Below, piece by piece: positions 36,421 to 45,637 of a stretch of 60,998 bases of DNA. Both the position numbers and the translations under genes were made by a program. Position 1 is the stretch's first letter; every line of letters starts with the position of its first letter. The notes below the pieces were generated by a model. It made no database searches. It worked only from the letters and a program-made list of their open reading frames with translations, and had not been told where the DNA came from. The stretch is taken from NCBI GenBank assembly GCA_028456385.1, contig JALNQF010000249.1, forward strand, positions 1 to 60,998, written 5' to 3'. The stretch comes from Ophiosphaerella korrae (taxonomy: Eukaryota > Ascomycota > Dothideomycetes > Pleosporales > Phaeosphaeriaceae).

Positions 36421-37300
36421 TAAGTTAACGCCTTTAAGTTAGCGCTCTAGTCACTTAACTAGTACATTGTAATTGCGCAATAACTGTGCAAAATTAGGTT
36501 TCTTTAACGCGTCTAAAGACGCTATACAGAGCTCGATATGCTTCTTAACATCGCTGTAACTTCTGTATCGCGAAAACATTGCGGCGTAGCAAAAAAACGC
36601 GTATAGGAGATAAAAATTTGATAAAATTGGTTGTTAAGCTGTCTACAGCCAAGGTGCAGAGCACCTTAGCTAGTGCGGCGAGTAACCATAGGCCGAACAT
36701 CAGCTATATTACAGTGCCTCTTCTTAGTTAGGCCTATAGTATCCTTAGCAAACCTATAGTTAGATGACATACAGCCTAGTTTAGTTAACATAAGGAAATT
36801 TTCTTTGCGGCGTTTTACTTGTTTTAACTTAGCGCCATATCAACCAAGGTAAGCTCATAGTCGGATAACCTGCTACCTCGATAAGTCGGACACCCTAGTT
36901 TCCGACACCCTACCAAATTTCGCCTCTGCCGTGCAGTAGCCAACGCCACAGCCTCCTAGACACTAGCTTGAAGTCGCTTGCTGTTTGGCGCCCATCAAAA
37001 TCTAATGCAAGCGATAGCCTCCCAAATCATATCGCACCCTCCATGCCAACCACAGCTTTCCACATGAGATTAACTACCGATCTAGGGCCAGACCTTAAGC
37101 TTCGACCTAGGCACCTAGAAATCCGGCACTAGTTGCCCAGCTGTCAAGATGGGAAATTGAGCGGGATGGGAGAAGACGATACTAATGGCGTAGCCCACGA
37201 TTTGCAAGGAGAATTAGGGTAACTTGTGACCTAAGCGAGTCCATTAGAAAAGAGCTCGGTAAGTTGTCCGAAGTCGGCTCATTGGTGGAAATCCTGGCTG
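36421..37300. other. Island left margin, no gene seen
   Basis: GC-balanced sequence without a convincing reading frame. It contains a perfect 7-bp-stem hairpin (AAGGTGC AGA GCACCTT, 36,651-36,667) and a short repeated motif at 36,859-36,912 (separate entry). Confidence 0.5.
36859..36912. repeat. Short repeated GTCGGACACCCTA motif
   Basis: Three related units follow each other: GTCGGATAACCT (36,859), GTCGGACACCCTAG (36,885) and TCCGACACCCTA (36,901). Closely spaced repeats of this sort are often found at the ends of fungal DNA transposons. I found no matching inverted copy in the window, so the role is open. Confidence 0.35.
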
Positions 37301-37696
37301 CTAGTCGACTTCTTTTCTAGCTACTGTACATCCTGCGAGTCGTGCTCGTTGCCCGAAGCGAATATCGACCAGGAAGAATGCAAAGAGGTCTTGGAGCCCG
37401 TCGGAAAATTCCTCATTCTTCTGGGGAAATAGTACGAGCTCTGTCGGACGCAAGACTTGTTGCAAACTTGTTTTCATGTGAATGTAGCAGCGTGTTAGAT
37501 AATGCTTCGTGGTACCCCAACCACGTACATCAGTGGTAGTCGCAGTCTTTCTAATTACGGGTTGCGAATGAAGTGGTGGGAAGGGAACATCTGTGCATGG
37601 TTCGCCATTAGTTGTCTCAGCTCCGGGCTCTACCTTTGCGGTTTTCGCCAAGCCTTCGTTGTAGCAGTTCCCATTGTATGTCCCTGAGAAGTACAC
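37301..37696 (-). CDS. Possible 131-residue hypothetical protein (doubtful)
   Basis: An open frame of 131 codons with an ATG at 37,696 (minus strand). The N-terminal half has a composition like a real protein (YFSGTYNGNCY, then EPGAETTNGEPC and FPPLHSQP). The rest is less so. The frame is open upstream of the ATG for some codons, so it could be an exon of a spliced gene or a relic. No signal peptide, domain or known family is recognised, and plus-strand frames overlap it. Codon use looks unlike the RIP-mutated flanks, but nothing else supports expression. It may well not be a gene. Confidence 0.15.
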   Translation of the reverse strand: MYFSGTYNGNCYNEGLAKTAKVEPGAETTNGEPCTDVPFPPLHSQPVIRKTATTTDVRGWGTTKHYLTRCYIHMKTSLQQVLRPTELVLFPQKNEEFSDGLQDLFAFFLVDIRFGQRARLAGCTVARKEVD

Positions 37697-39235
37697 CTCG
37701 ACTGAAGCGCTCTATACGCGCAATCAAACCTGTAAACGTCAGCAGGATATGCGCGGTTGCCTAGGCCTGCAGTCCGACGTTTGCGGACGAGCGCGCACCC
37801 ACTGTTTGTCGTTCATTGACGTACCCCACGCAGAACTAGCAAGCTTGTTGCTTGCATCGGGTACGTACATAGTACAGATATAAGTGTTGCTCACGGGCCG
37901 AGGTTTATTGCTGGCTGCTTGGGCAGCACCTCTTCGCCATAGATATCTTGACATGAAGGAAAGAAAAAGTTTTCTATCCTCTTATCATATGAATATCTAA
38001 ACCAGCTCCTCTCTAACGTGTGTTGTTTCAAGTATTTGAAATGTGTTCATCTACATCTTCTCTGGGACAGAGTTTCCACAAAGAAACAGTGCAATAGACC
38101 TCGCATTCGTTACCCCTACCGATGAGCTTACAAGGGTAAACGGTTTTGAGGCACATTCCGGAGGAGGGAACTAACATCTGAAGGTATTAATACATCTACA
38201 GACGGGCGTAGTAAATGGCGCCCATTTGAAATAACCTAAAACTCATAGGCGTGGGAGGATAGAGCGCACTTCACTGTGATTGCATCTCAACATCCTCATT
38301 AGTCGTTCCCGAAGAATGTTGAGAAGGCAAATGGTCAGTCTCGGTAGCATAGTCAGTGTCCGGAGGAACTTGGCATCCCACGTTGACAACTACTCTAGGA
38401 AGGTACACGTGCGACCAGACAGGGACGTCCCACGCAATCGTCAACGCCGGACCGGTTGAATAACGGTCGGTCAGGGTCTGGTTCCAGCAGGACGCCTGGA
38501 TGGGCCTAGCTCGAACGTGGTAAGAAAGCGGGGGAACGCCTCTCTGGGATCGCCAATACGTGGGGTAATAGCGTATTGTGTTAGCATGCATATTCGGTTC
38601 AAGTTCGGCACTCGCTGGCGCGAGGCTGTGTACCACGAGGGTGTTGAGCAAACAATACGCTGCATATATTCTGCAGTCATAGCGCAGACAAGTATTCGTG
38701 TCTACCGCTACGCAACCCTTCTAGGTTTCGTTACGCTCGCAGATGGGGAATTTCCTATCTAGGTAGTGTATACTGAAGATGGGTCTTGGTCTTGAGAATG
38801 GGGACCGCTTCTCAAGCGAGATGTTCATATTCGCCTAGCGATTGCCGCATATGAGCAGAGTGATATTTCAGTGTCGTGGCCAGGTTATGGTTGCTAATTT
38901 TCTCTTTGGTCTTGTTTCTCACCCGCGGATTGCCAATTTGCGCCCATTGGCGTGGGAGAAGCGTGTCAAAGATCCACCGATAATCTCCTGGCATTCCCCT
39001 TCTCGCATCCGAACCTGAGTCCTGGTACGAAAAAGCAAAGCGGCGTCAGTTCTTCGGATCCCTTGTTTACCGTGACTGCCGAACAATTCGGCACATTACA
39101 CACAGGTGCAGATGCACAATTCGTATAGACTTGCTCTTTTTGCGCTAGGCTCCATCTCACTATGCCTCGGTTGCTCCCTGTAGTCATGCGGACCATGTAT
39201 AGAACCTAGGAGTGAGGAAGCTAAAGTTGGAAGAG
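37697..39235. other. Island interior without a recognisable gene
   Basis: GC-balanced sequence with several overlapping short frames on both strands and none clearly favoured. The longest is 38,271-38,651 on the minus strand (126 codons), ending in a Ser/Thr/Glu-rich tail (TTNEDVEMQSQ). It could be the last exon of a decayed gene, but I recognise no domain. Confidence 0.4.
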
Positions 39236-39237
39236 CC

Positions 39238-40130
39238 TTAACACCCTAGGCGAGCTATAGCCTAGAGCGCTACCAAGCGTGCTATCCCCCGCACCGCCAA
39301 AACCCCCCCCCCACAGACCACCTAGTGTTAACCAATCAGCACCCAGGCCAAGAAATCACCAAAAATGTATCGCGAGAATAGTAAAAATTAGTTCCATTGT
39401 AATTCTCTAAGAAATTAATCCTCTTGTTCGCTGCAAACATGCCTACTAGTGCAGGTAATGATCCTAATATTGTTACTTAGCTATACTAAGTACGTCAAAC
39501 CTCGCAGTAAAACACCAGATTTGACGCCTACGCCGCCACCTGCCTGGCAGCCTCTCTCTATTACTAACCACGACGCCGGCTAGCCGCGTCTCCCTCACGG
39601 CATAGACGCCACCAATCCTATCGCCTTGTTTGACTTGTTTTTTAACGCTGCTGTACTTAGAGAGCCTTACTCTGTATAGCAAATCCGTCAACATACGTAG
39701 AGGCCTCTACTCTACTTTCTCATTCATTTGACGCTCAACAACACTTATCGCCCTGCCTCCTACTCGACGCTAGCAGAGGCCAAACGTAGTGGGCACAAAC
39801 GGTTCCTCTATAAGTTAATTAAGCTGCTTTTTAAGCGCGGTAAGCAGCTCTGTAATAGATTGTCAAAGCGCCAACAACTTGACGACGAGAGCCACCACGG
39901 GCCGCCGGTAAGGCTGTACAAGGATAGTAGGCCCTGTATTGCCTGTACAGAAAATAGGCGTACGAACAACGCCAATCAACGCCGTAGGGCGCCTCTGTTA
40001 GCAACTTCTGGTAACCGGCGTCACGGCTAACGACAGCCTCCTCGAACAACGTACGGCTGTAGGCTCTGTAGGCTGCCTTTGTGTAGGCCTACAGTACGCC
40101 CTAAGTGTTGGCAGGAGCACTTTCATCTAT
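39238..40130 (+). mobile_element. Probable piggyBac-like transposon relic, internally deleted
   Basis: A TTAA at 39,238-39,241, the target site of piggyBac elements, is followed by CACCCTAGG, resembling a piggyBac-type terminus. A decayed plus-strand frame starts at ATG 39,439. Near 39,612-39,650 it reads NPIALFDLFFNAAVL, like the N-terminal 'P-x-x-L-F-x-L-F-F' segment of piggyBac transposases. The C-terminal region (39,728-40,130) has CIAC (about 39,931), then YGCRLCRLPLC (about 40,050-40,083) and, after a frameshift, KCWQEHFH (about 40,104-40,127). Together these form a Cys/His-rich zinc-binding tail like that of piggyBac family proteins. The central catalytic domain is missing and several stops and frameshifts occur. 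No right-hand terminus was found. Confidence 0.45.
39303..39312. repeat. Poly-C run
   Basis: Ten consecutive C within the putative piggyBac 5' terminal region. Homopolymer length may vary. Confidence 0.8.
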
Positions 40131-40794
40131 TATAGGTCTGTTGGCAAAACTGCTATAGGCAACCTTGCTACCTTGCACTAAAAGCAGCATCCGTTACGTT
40201 ATCACGAAACGTTGATGAAACTACACTATAACTAGTTACAGTATGTTTGATTATCATGTACATAACCAGTCATTACCTCAAGCGTCTAACAATTCAATTA
40301 TTCAAGACAATATTTATGAGTACTTCCTGCTACTAAATATAACCTCCAGGGTCGTTTTCGAAATGTTGGGCCCCAATTGCCGATATCCTCCCGATTGGTT
40401 TACTAGGTGGTCCGTGGGGGGGATTTTGGCGGTGCGAGGGGATAGCGTGGGGGTTATAAGCATCGTCATGCTTGGTTCTGTTGTGCAGCGATAATAAGGC
40501 CACCCAAAACCTCTGGTGGTCGTAAGATATCCGAATGTAAATATCTGTGAGCTGCGGTGATGCTGCATCATCATGGTCTACTGCACGCCCTCAGTGGTCG
40601 CCGCAATTCGACGACGGCACCGACTGGGACCACGATGAGCGGCGGAAAAGACTGGGGGTCAGTTCGAGGAAATCAGATGATGCGAAGAGGTGCATGCTGG
40701 GCCACTCTATTCACGCCGTCTGGCACAATCCCCACACCCCCACACTAAGGTTCCCGAACGGCGCCGTCAACGACGCTCCAAACATGTCCACGAA

Positions 40795-40802
40795 CCACCA
40801 AT
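40795..40802 (+). promoter_or_regulatory. YCNCCAAT motif, distal (galacturonate-responsive-element-like)
   Basis: Reads CCACCAAT, about 510 bp before the aldolase ATG. It matches the YCNCCAAT consensus described for galacturonic-acid-responsive promoters (GaaR regulon) in Aspergillus and Botrytis. The link is inferred from the motif and the gene's family only. Confidence 0.4.
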
Positions 40803-41174
40803 ATCAGACTAGCTGTGGGTATGATCGCAACGATCGTCACAAGGCGTGTCCCCCTTGTTGTTCTCCTCCTTCGGCCAAGATCCGATGCCACAGCCTCTCG
40901 TCCTGATGTAACTTGCGGGAAAAAAACAACCTTGTGTCAACCGGTATGCGACCTGGTCTATTGGCCGCATGGAGACACAGCTCGCCAAACGCAAACAGCT
41001 GTGCCTGACACCGGCTACGTGCAGAGCAGCGCCTCTCGCAGCCTGCGGGAGTCACCGCCCCTTTCGTCGTCACCAAAATGCTTGCACATCCCTAACAGAT
41101 GCATTTGCGTGCACCTTGCTTTGCCTGCCAGCCCTAGTACCTCCTGACGAAAGCCGTCAGCTGGACCCCTACAC

Positions 41175-41182
41175 TCTCCAAT
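41175..41182 (+). promoter_or_regulatory. YCNCCAAT motif, proximal (galacturonate-responsive-element-like)
   Basis: Reads TCTCCAAT, about 130 bp before the ATG and about 40 bp before the TATA box, a usual position for an activator site. Same consensus and strand as the distal copy. Confidence 0.42.
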
Positions 41183-41222
41183 GGCGCTGTTGACCGTCGT
41201 AGCCCTATTCCGCCGTTGGAAT

Positions 41223-41230
41223 TATATAAG
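41223..41230 (+). promoter_or_regulatory. TATA box of the aldolase gene
   Basis: TATATAAG, 84 bp before the ATG. Transcription would start about 30 bp further on, giving a 5' leader of roughly 50-60 nt. Confidence 0.6.
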
Positions 41231-41313
41231 TACCGGTACGCTCCTGGATTCCTGACCAAACATCCACTATTGACGTATCCATTTTCTATCAAGCTGTCCA
41301 ATCCATCTACACC

Positions 41314-42312
41314 ATGAACCATTGCAACGATTTTGAAACCAGCTCGGTAGAGTCAGCAGGTGTTGGCATTCGGCGGTCCTTAGTACCTGGCATCTACGTC
41401 CCCACTGTAGCATTCTTCGACCAGGTTACAGACAATGTAGATGTGGGAACCGTCGCATCCCACGCTGTTCGTTTAGCTAAAGCTGGCGTTGCTGGTATCA
41501 CAACACAAGGGTCCAATGGCGAAGCTGTTCATCTCTCTCACAAAGAGCGTAACCTCATCACTAGCACTACTCGAAAGGCACTAGACGACGCTGGCTTTGG
41601 ATGCATGCCAGTGATTGTCGGGTGTGGAGCTCAGTCGACGCGAGAGTCGATCGAATTATGCGAAGAGGCAGCCTCCGCCGGTGGAGACTATGCCTTAGTA
41701 CTACCGCCTGGATACTACCAGGGGCTCTTCTCTAAAGAGACAGTCAAAGACTTTTTCCGGGATGTTGCTACTGCATCACCAATTCCAATTCTCATCTACA
41801 ACTACCCTGGTGCCGTTTCTGGGCTCGACCTCAACTCAGATACCATTATCGAGTTGTCTCAACATCCAAACATTGTTGGCTGCAAGTTGACTTGCGGCAA
41901 CACTGGAAAGCTTAACCGCGTTGCTTCGGCTACTCGTGCCGCTACTGTGTCTGATCCAGGGTCTGGATTCATGTGCATGGGCGGATCAGTCGACTTCATA
42001 CTTCAAACTCTCGTTGGAGGTGGTTCTGGCATTATTGGTGGCACGGCCAATATTGCACCAAAGGCGTGTGTAAAGCTCATTGAGCTCTTCAAGGCCAGTA
42101 AAATTGCCGAAGCTCGCAAGCTGCAAGCCGTTGTAGCTCGTAGCGACTGGGCGGCCATACAAGGAGGAATCATTGGCACCAAGGTAGGCCTGATGACGCA
42201 TTTTGGGTACGGGGGCTACGCACGCAAGCCTCTACCCAGGCCTTCCAATGACGGTATCCGAAAATGGTGCGACGCCTTTGACGAGGTTGTGAAGGTGGAA
42301 AATTCTCTGTGA
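41314..42312 (+). CDS. Class I aldolase of the DapA/DHDPS superfamily, probable L-threo-3-deoxy-hexulosonate aldolase (gaaC/lga1 type)
   Basis: 332 residues, no intron needed, full length for fungal members. The TIM-barrel family signatures are in order: LVPGIYVPTVAFFD (23-36), the substrate-loop motif GSNGEAVH (66-73), VIVGCGAQSTRE (100-111), catalytic Tyr162 in IYNYPG (161-166) and Schiff-base Lys191 in GCKLTCGN (189-196), then GGSVDF and GYGG near the C-terminus. These enzymes cleave or form 2-keto-3-deoxy acids through a lysine imine. The GSNGE form and the overall fit are closest to fungal L-threo-3-deoxy-hexulosonate aldolase, which yields pyruvate and L-glyceraldehyde in D-galacturonate breakdown. 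4-Hydroxy-2-oxoglutarate aldolase-like activity is an alternative. No convincing mitochondrial presequence, so probably cytosolic. The start is supported by CACCATG and a TATA box 84 bp upstream. The gene is intact despite RIP-mutated surroundings. No reductase-type partner gene is seen upstream. Confidence 0.92.
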   Translation: MNHCNDFETSSVESAGVGIRRSLVPGIYVPTVAFFDQVTDNVDVGTVASHAVRLAKAGVAGITTQGSNGEAVHLSHKERNLITSTTRKALDDAGFGCMPVIVGCGAQSTRESIELCEEAASAGGDYALVLPPGYYQGLFSKETVKDFFRDVATASPIPILIYNYPGAVSGLDLNSDTIIELSQHPNIVGCKLTCGNTGKLNRVASATRAATVSDPGSGFMCMGGSVDFILQTLVGGGSGIIGGTANIAPKACVKLIELFKASKIAEARKLQAVVARSDWAAIQGGIIGTKVGLMTHFGYGGYARKPLPRPSNDGIRKWCDAFDEVVKVENSL

Positions 42313-42513
42313 GCTTGAAACTGGGGGCATCTCTTCTTCAGTCTACACACCACTTTCGTCTGCGCCACTAGACATGGGAACAATCAATCAACTTTTTTAG
42401 CCCTCAATTGGATCGATTGGTCCCAAAACGTCACCCTAATTTGATTGACTGATTGATTAGCTAGTTAGGGCGTAATTGAATTGCAAATTGATTGCTTAAT
42501 AGTAATTTCCCAG
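42313..42513. other. Aldolase 3' region with TTGATTGA-type repeats
   Basis: Several copies of CAATCAATCA, TTGATTGACTGATTGATTAG and CAATTGGATCGATTG occur within about 110 bp, some as inverted pairs. They lie between the aldolase stop and the hAT relic. They may be subterminal repeats of that hAT element, which would put its end near 42,380. No clear polyadenylation signal was found. Confidence 0.4.
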
Positions 42514-43165
42514 TCACGTGAGCCGATACCGTAAATTCCTCAATCGTCGGTAGTCCAATCGTAGAGCTGGTATGAATCCAGCTTTTAGCCAACATCTCAC
42601 ACTCTGGATTGCAGAGAGCACCTGAGGTGATAGCTTAGCCCGCCGGGGCTCTAGAAGATCGCCAAGCTCGGAGAACTGCCTCTCGCACTCACAGCTTGAC
42701 GCTGGGATAGATAGGACACCAAGGGCGAGCTGAGAGAGCTTTGGGTACTTGTGGCGATATGCGATCCAATAGAAAATCGGATTAATAGAAAATGGATGGT
42801 CCTAGGACAGATATAGCTCCTCATGCTTTGTCATACCTGTGTGCGTTGCATGAATGCCGTTGTTTGGATATGCGGTGAGAATCGTTGATTGCTTCGGTAC
42901 TATCTGCAAGAGCTTAGCGCTTAGCTTCGCTCGTAGAAGGGAGTATTGAGTGATTACACACCTCGCCTAGCTTAGTGTATCCAACTTCTTCATAACAGCA
43001 GATAATATTGATATATTTGCCGTTGTTTCTACTTCGGTCGTCAAGCATAGTATGAAACTCTTGTTAAACCGCAGCGAGCATCTTAGAGCCTGGCCGCAAG
43101 ACTTCTACAATCTTAGAATTGGTTTTACGAAGCAGATTTAAGAGCTTTGAGATTGGGTGTCCCCA
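42514..43165 (-). pseudogene. hAT-family transposase, C-terminal relic
   Basis: On the minus strand an open stretch from about 42,810 down to a TGA at 42,514 encodes the hAT C-terminal dimerisation domain. It contains YWIAYRHKYPKLSQLALGVL, then SIPASSCECERQFSELGDLL and EPRRAKLSPQVLSAIQ, matching the family pattern Y-P-x-L-S-x-L-A, S-S-x-x-C/A-E-R-x-F-S and R-R-x-x-L-x-P. Further upstream (to about 43,165) collinear but interrupted sequence (MTKHEELYLS, a TAG stop, KKLDTLS) continues the preceding domain. The zinc-finger and catalytic parts are missing. Its CpG content is normal and it is barely RIP-mutated, unlike the LTR elements. It is tail-to-tail with the aldolase gene. Confidence 0.85.
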
Positions 43166-43299
43166 ATTTGCAAGATTCGCCCCGAGGCTAAACCTTAGGG
43201 ACAAATCTCACCGTCGGTCGACAATAAGTTGTTAACTAATCACAGGCGTTGTGTCAGATAAGCCAGCTTACGAGCCAACTCATATACTCGAATAATCTT

Positions 43300-44315
43300 A
43301 GTATTGGAGTACAATAAATTAAGGTCAAATAGTAACTTAATAGTTCTCCTTACGTAAGGCACGCTAACAGAAAGGATAAATAATAGTAGAAAGTAATAGT
43401 AGAAGAATACAATTAACTTAACTTAATTCTTACTATAGTTTATATTATTAATTTATAACTATTAAATCTAACAATTAAGAGTCTTACTACCTTAGACTAA
43501 ATCTAAGTATTAAATTAAGTATTAAACTAAGTATCTTCAAAAGTACTAATCTTCTACCTACTAGCTGCCCTTAATTAACTACAATATAAGCTACTTATTA
43601 AGCTGCGACGTTATAGTAGTCCTTATAGATTATAATAGCTAGCTAGCGTAGTATCGCTAGCTTAAAATAATCTACGACCTACTTAGTATCTAGCCTATTG
43701 TTAATCTAGACAATACTACTAAACTAATACTAAAGGTAGTAACTCCTATCGAACTAGATATTAATAACTACGAGTTAGTAAGAACAATAGCTATTACGAG
43801 CGCCTCTAGGTAGGTAACGTTACAATCTACTTACTTACATTTAGGTATAATACCTTAAGCCCTAACATAGAGAACTAAGCTAGTATTAGCTAAGCTTAAG
43901 GCTTTTAATAAGGATAGTAATATATATACTAAATAGATTACTACCTTTTAGTTTAAATATAAGCTATATAAAGAAGAAAAGGATAAAATAAGTATAGTAG
44001 TAAACTATATTATTAAGACTATAGTTAAGAATATCTATGTAAGCTATTATATATCTAGTAAATTAGTTAAGATATAAGTAATAAACCTAAGAGAAATACT
44101 TAGTATAGACCTTAATAAGTAATAAGAGGAAGTAAGACAAAAGTAACTTACTACTCTTGTTTAGTTATAGCCTAAAAGTAAAGCTACTTCTCTAGGCGTA
44201 AGTATAGTTAGTAAAAGTAGAATAGTAAAGGTACGTAATAAGTATTATAAACGTTAATAAACTAAGAATACTAGATAATTCTAAATAGTAAATATAAAGG
44301 TAGTATTACTTTAGA
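43300..44315 (+). pseudogene. Degraded retroelement, possibly gag-like, right edge of island
   Basis: AT-rich, RIP-mutated sequence starts here. A plus-strand frame is readable from about 43,760 to 44,260, with Gln/Trp-type stops. It includes KLKAFNKDSNIYTKQIT-like and YEEEKDKISIVVNYI-like residues, then a Lys/Gln-rich end. The arrangement resembles the gag part of copia-type elements, but this is a weak likeness. It ends where the C9 LTR fragment begins. Confidence 0.3.
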
Positions 44316-44551
44316 TTAAAGATTAGATTAATAATACTATCTTAACTATACGTATAATAGTAACTATATACTTACGTTCTAACTATAATCTATTAATCTA
44401 TCGCGTAGATCTATAGATTACCTAAGTTACGTATCTTAGTTATAAGTTATTAACTAATCTAATTTATTACTCTATAAATCTTATAACTTCCTAGTATAAA
44501 GGCCTAGGCTAATTAGTTCTATCTTAGACTCTACTACTATTATATCTAACA
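44316..44551 (-). repeat. Chromovirus C9, partial 3' LTR
   Basis: The inner half of a family LTR in minus orientation, ending ...ATCTAACA at 44,551 and running into the family 3' spacer. The outer half is missing, so C9 is a truncated remnant and the oldest layer of the right-hand nest. Confidence 0.75.
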
Positions 44552-44897
44552 CTATCTACTCTTTCTAGTAAATCTTTGTTATTTTACTTTAGAGCTAAAG
44601 TTATTAGTCTAGTTTCTTTATTAATATTTAACTCTTTATTATTATATACTTACTAATTATATATTACGTAATAGTATTATAATATTTCCTTATTTATAGT
44701 ACTACTCTTCTAAGTCTTTATATACTATTTTTTTAAAAGATAGTAAAGCCTATAAAGTATATATTTATACTAATATTTATAAGTTCTATAATATTTCTAG
44801 TATTTCTATAGTAAAGTATACGTTAATAATACTAATATATTTATTTATACTTAGTATAAATAAAGAGAACTATTAACTAGACTTAAGAGAAACTATT
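44552..44897 (-). mobile_element. Chromovirus C9 remnant, 3' spacer
   Basis: Collinear with C1 2,823-3,200 and C6 45,560-45,950, including the first part of the antisense Cys-rich frame on the plus strand (degraded here). It is broken off at 44,897 by the start of the C8 LTR. Confidence 0.75.
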
Positions 44898-45132
44898 TAT
44901 TATAGCTATAATAGAAGGAATCTAAAAAGAAGTAATTAGCCTTATAGTAGAAGATAATAATATATATAACTTTTAAGATTATAAGCTTAATAAAGAAGTT
45001 AATTATAATAGAAATAAGTAATAACATTATAACTATAAGATCTTAGTAACTATAAAGCTATAAAGCTAGCTTTATAACTTTATAAAATAGAAATTAATAA
45101 AGTAAGAAAGTATAAGGAAAGTACTAGATATA
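44898..45132 (+). repeat. Chromovirus C8 5' LTR, first part
   Basis: Begins TATTATAGC like the plus-strand C3/C5 LTRs and follows them to about mid-LTR, then stops at the ATATA duplication of C6 (45,128-45,132). The LTR resumes at 59,234. Confidence 0.8.
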
Positions 45133-45559
45133 TATAATAGGCCTCCTGTTGTTAACTACAGGTACCTATAAAGGGGGTTAGTAGATTAAGAGTTAAGAGT
45201 AAAAGCTTATAGGGGGATCTATAATAACTATAAATAATAGACGATGTTTTGTAACTATCGTGTATTAGCGTTCTATAGTTAAGAGATTAAATTACTAATA
45301 CTATCCTAATAATGCGTATACTATTAACTATATACTTGTTATAATCTATAATCTATAGTTGCTAAGACTAATAGATTGTAGATTATCCTAATCTATAATC
45401 TATTACTACTAAGATCCTATAGATTATAGATTACCCTAGGTGTCCTAATTATGTATAGTCTCTTAATCGAGATTATTACTCTACTTGTCCTATACTTTGT
45501 TAGCACCTAAGTTAGGACTAAATAGTTCTATCTTGATTTCTTCTATTACGCCTGTAACA
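45133..45559 (-). repeat. C6 3' LTR
   Basis: 427 bp, TATAATAGG...CTGTAACA, pairs with 58,802-59,228. Confidence 0.92.
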
Positions 45560-45637
45560 CTATTCCCCTCTCTAGGTAGGCCCTAGTTTATCTATTCTAG
45601 AGCTAGAGTTATTAATCTAGTTTCTTTGTTAATATAG

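Larger units (their letters stand above)
40131..41222 (+). promoter_or_regulatory. Upstream intergenic region of the aldolase gene
   Basis: About 1.1 kb without a convincing gene; the overlapping short frames here are mutually exclusive. It holds two YCNCCAAT motifs (separate entries) and several SYGGRG words of the kind bound by the fungal carbon repressor CreA (GTGGGG at 40,414 and 40,447, CTGGGG at 40,652, and reverse-strand copies at 40,730 and 40,738). The CreA motif is degenerate and common by chance, so this is only suggestive. Confidence 0.4.

Noticed and set aside
36651..36667. Perfect 7-bp hairpin as a terminator or ncRNA
   Set aside because: Short stem, no neighbouring gene and no U-run. 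Hairpins of this size occur by chance.
40547..41193. Overlapping frames of 60-119 codons on both strands before the aldolase
   Set aside because: They overlap each other in several frames, show no domain, and occupy the promoter region. Likely chance frames in GC-balanced DNA.
41986..42201. Minus-strand frame of 71 codons
   Set aside because: Shadow of the aldolase coding sequence.
41314..42312. Aldolase as a true lysine-pathway dihydrodipicolinate synthase
   Set aside because: Fungi make lysine by the alpha-aminoadipate route. The GSNGE/IYNYPG pattern fits fungal keto-deoxy-acid aldolases better.
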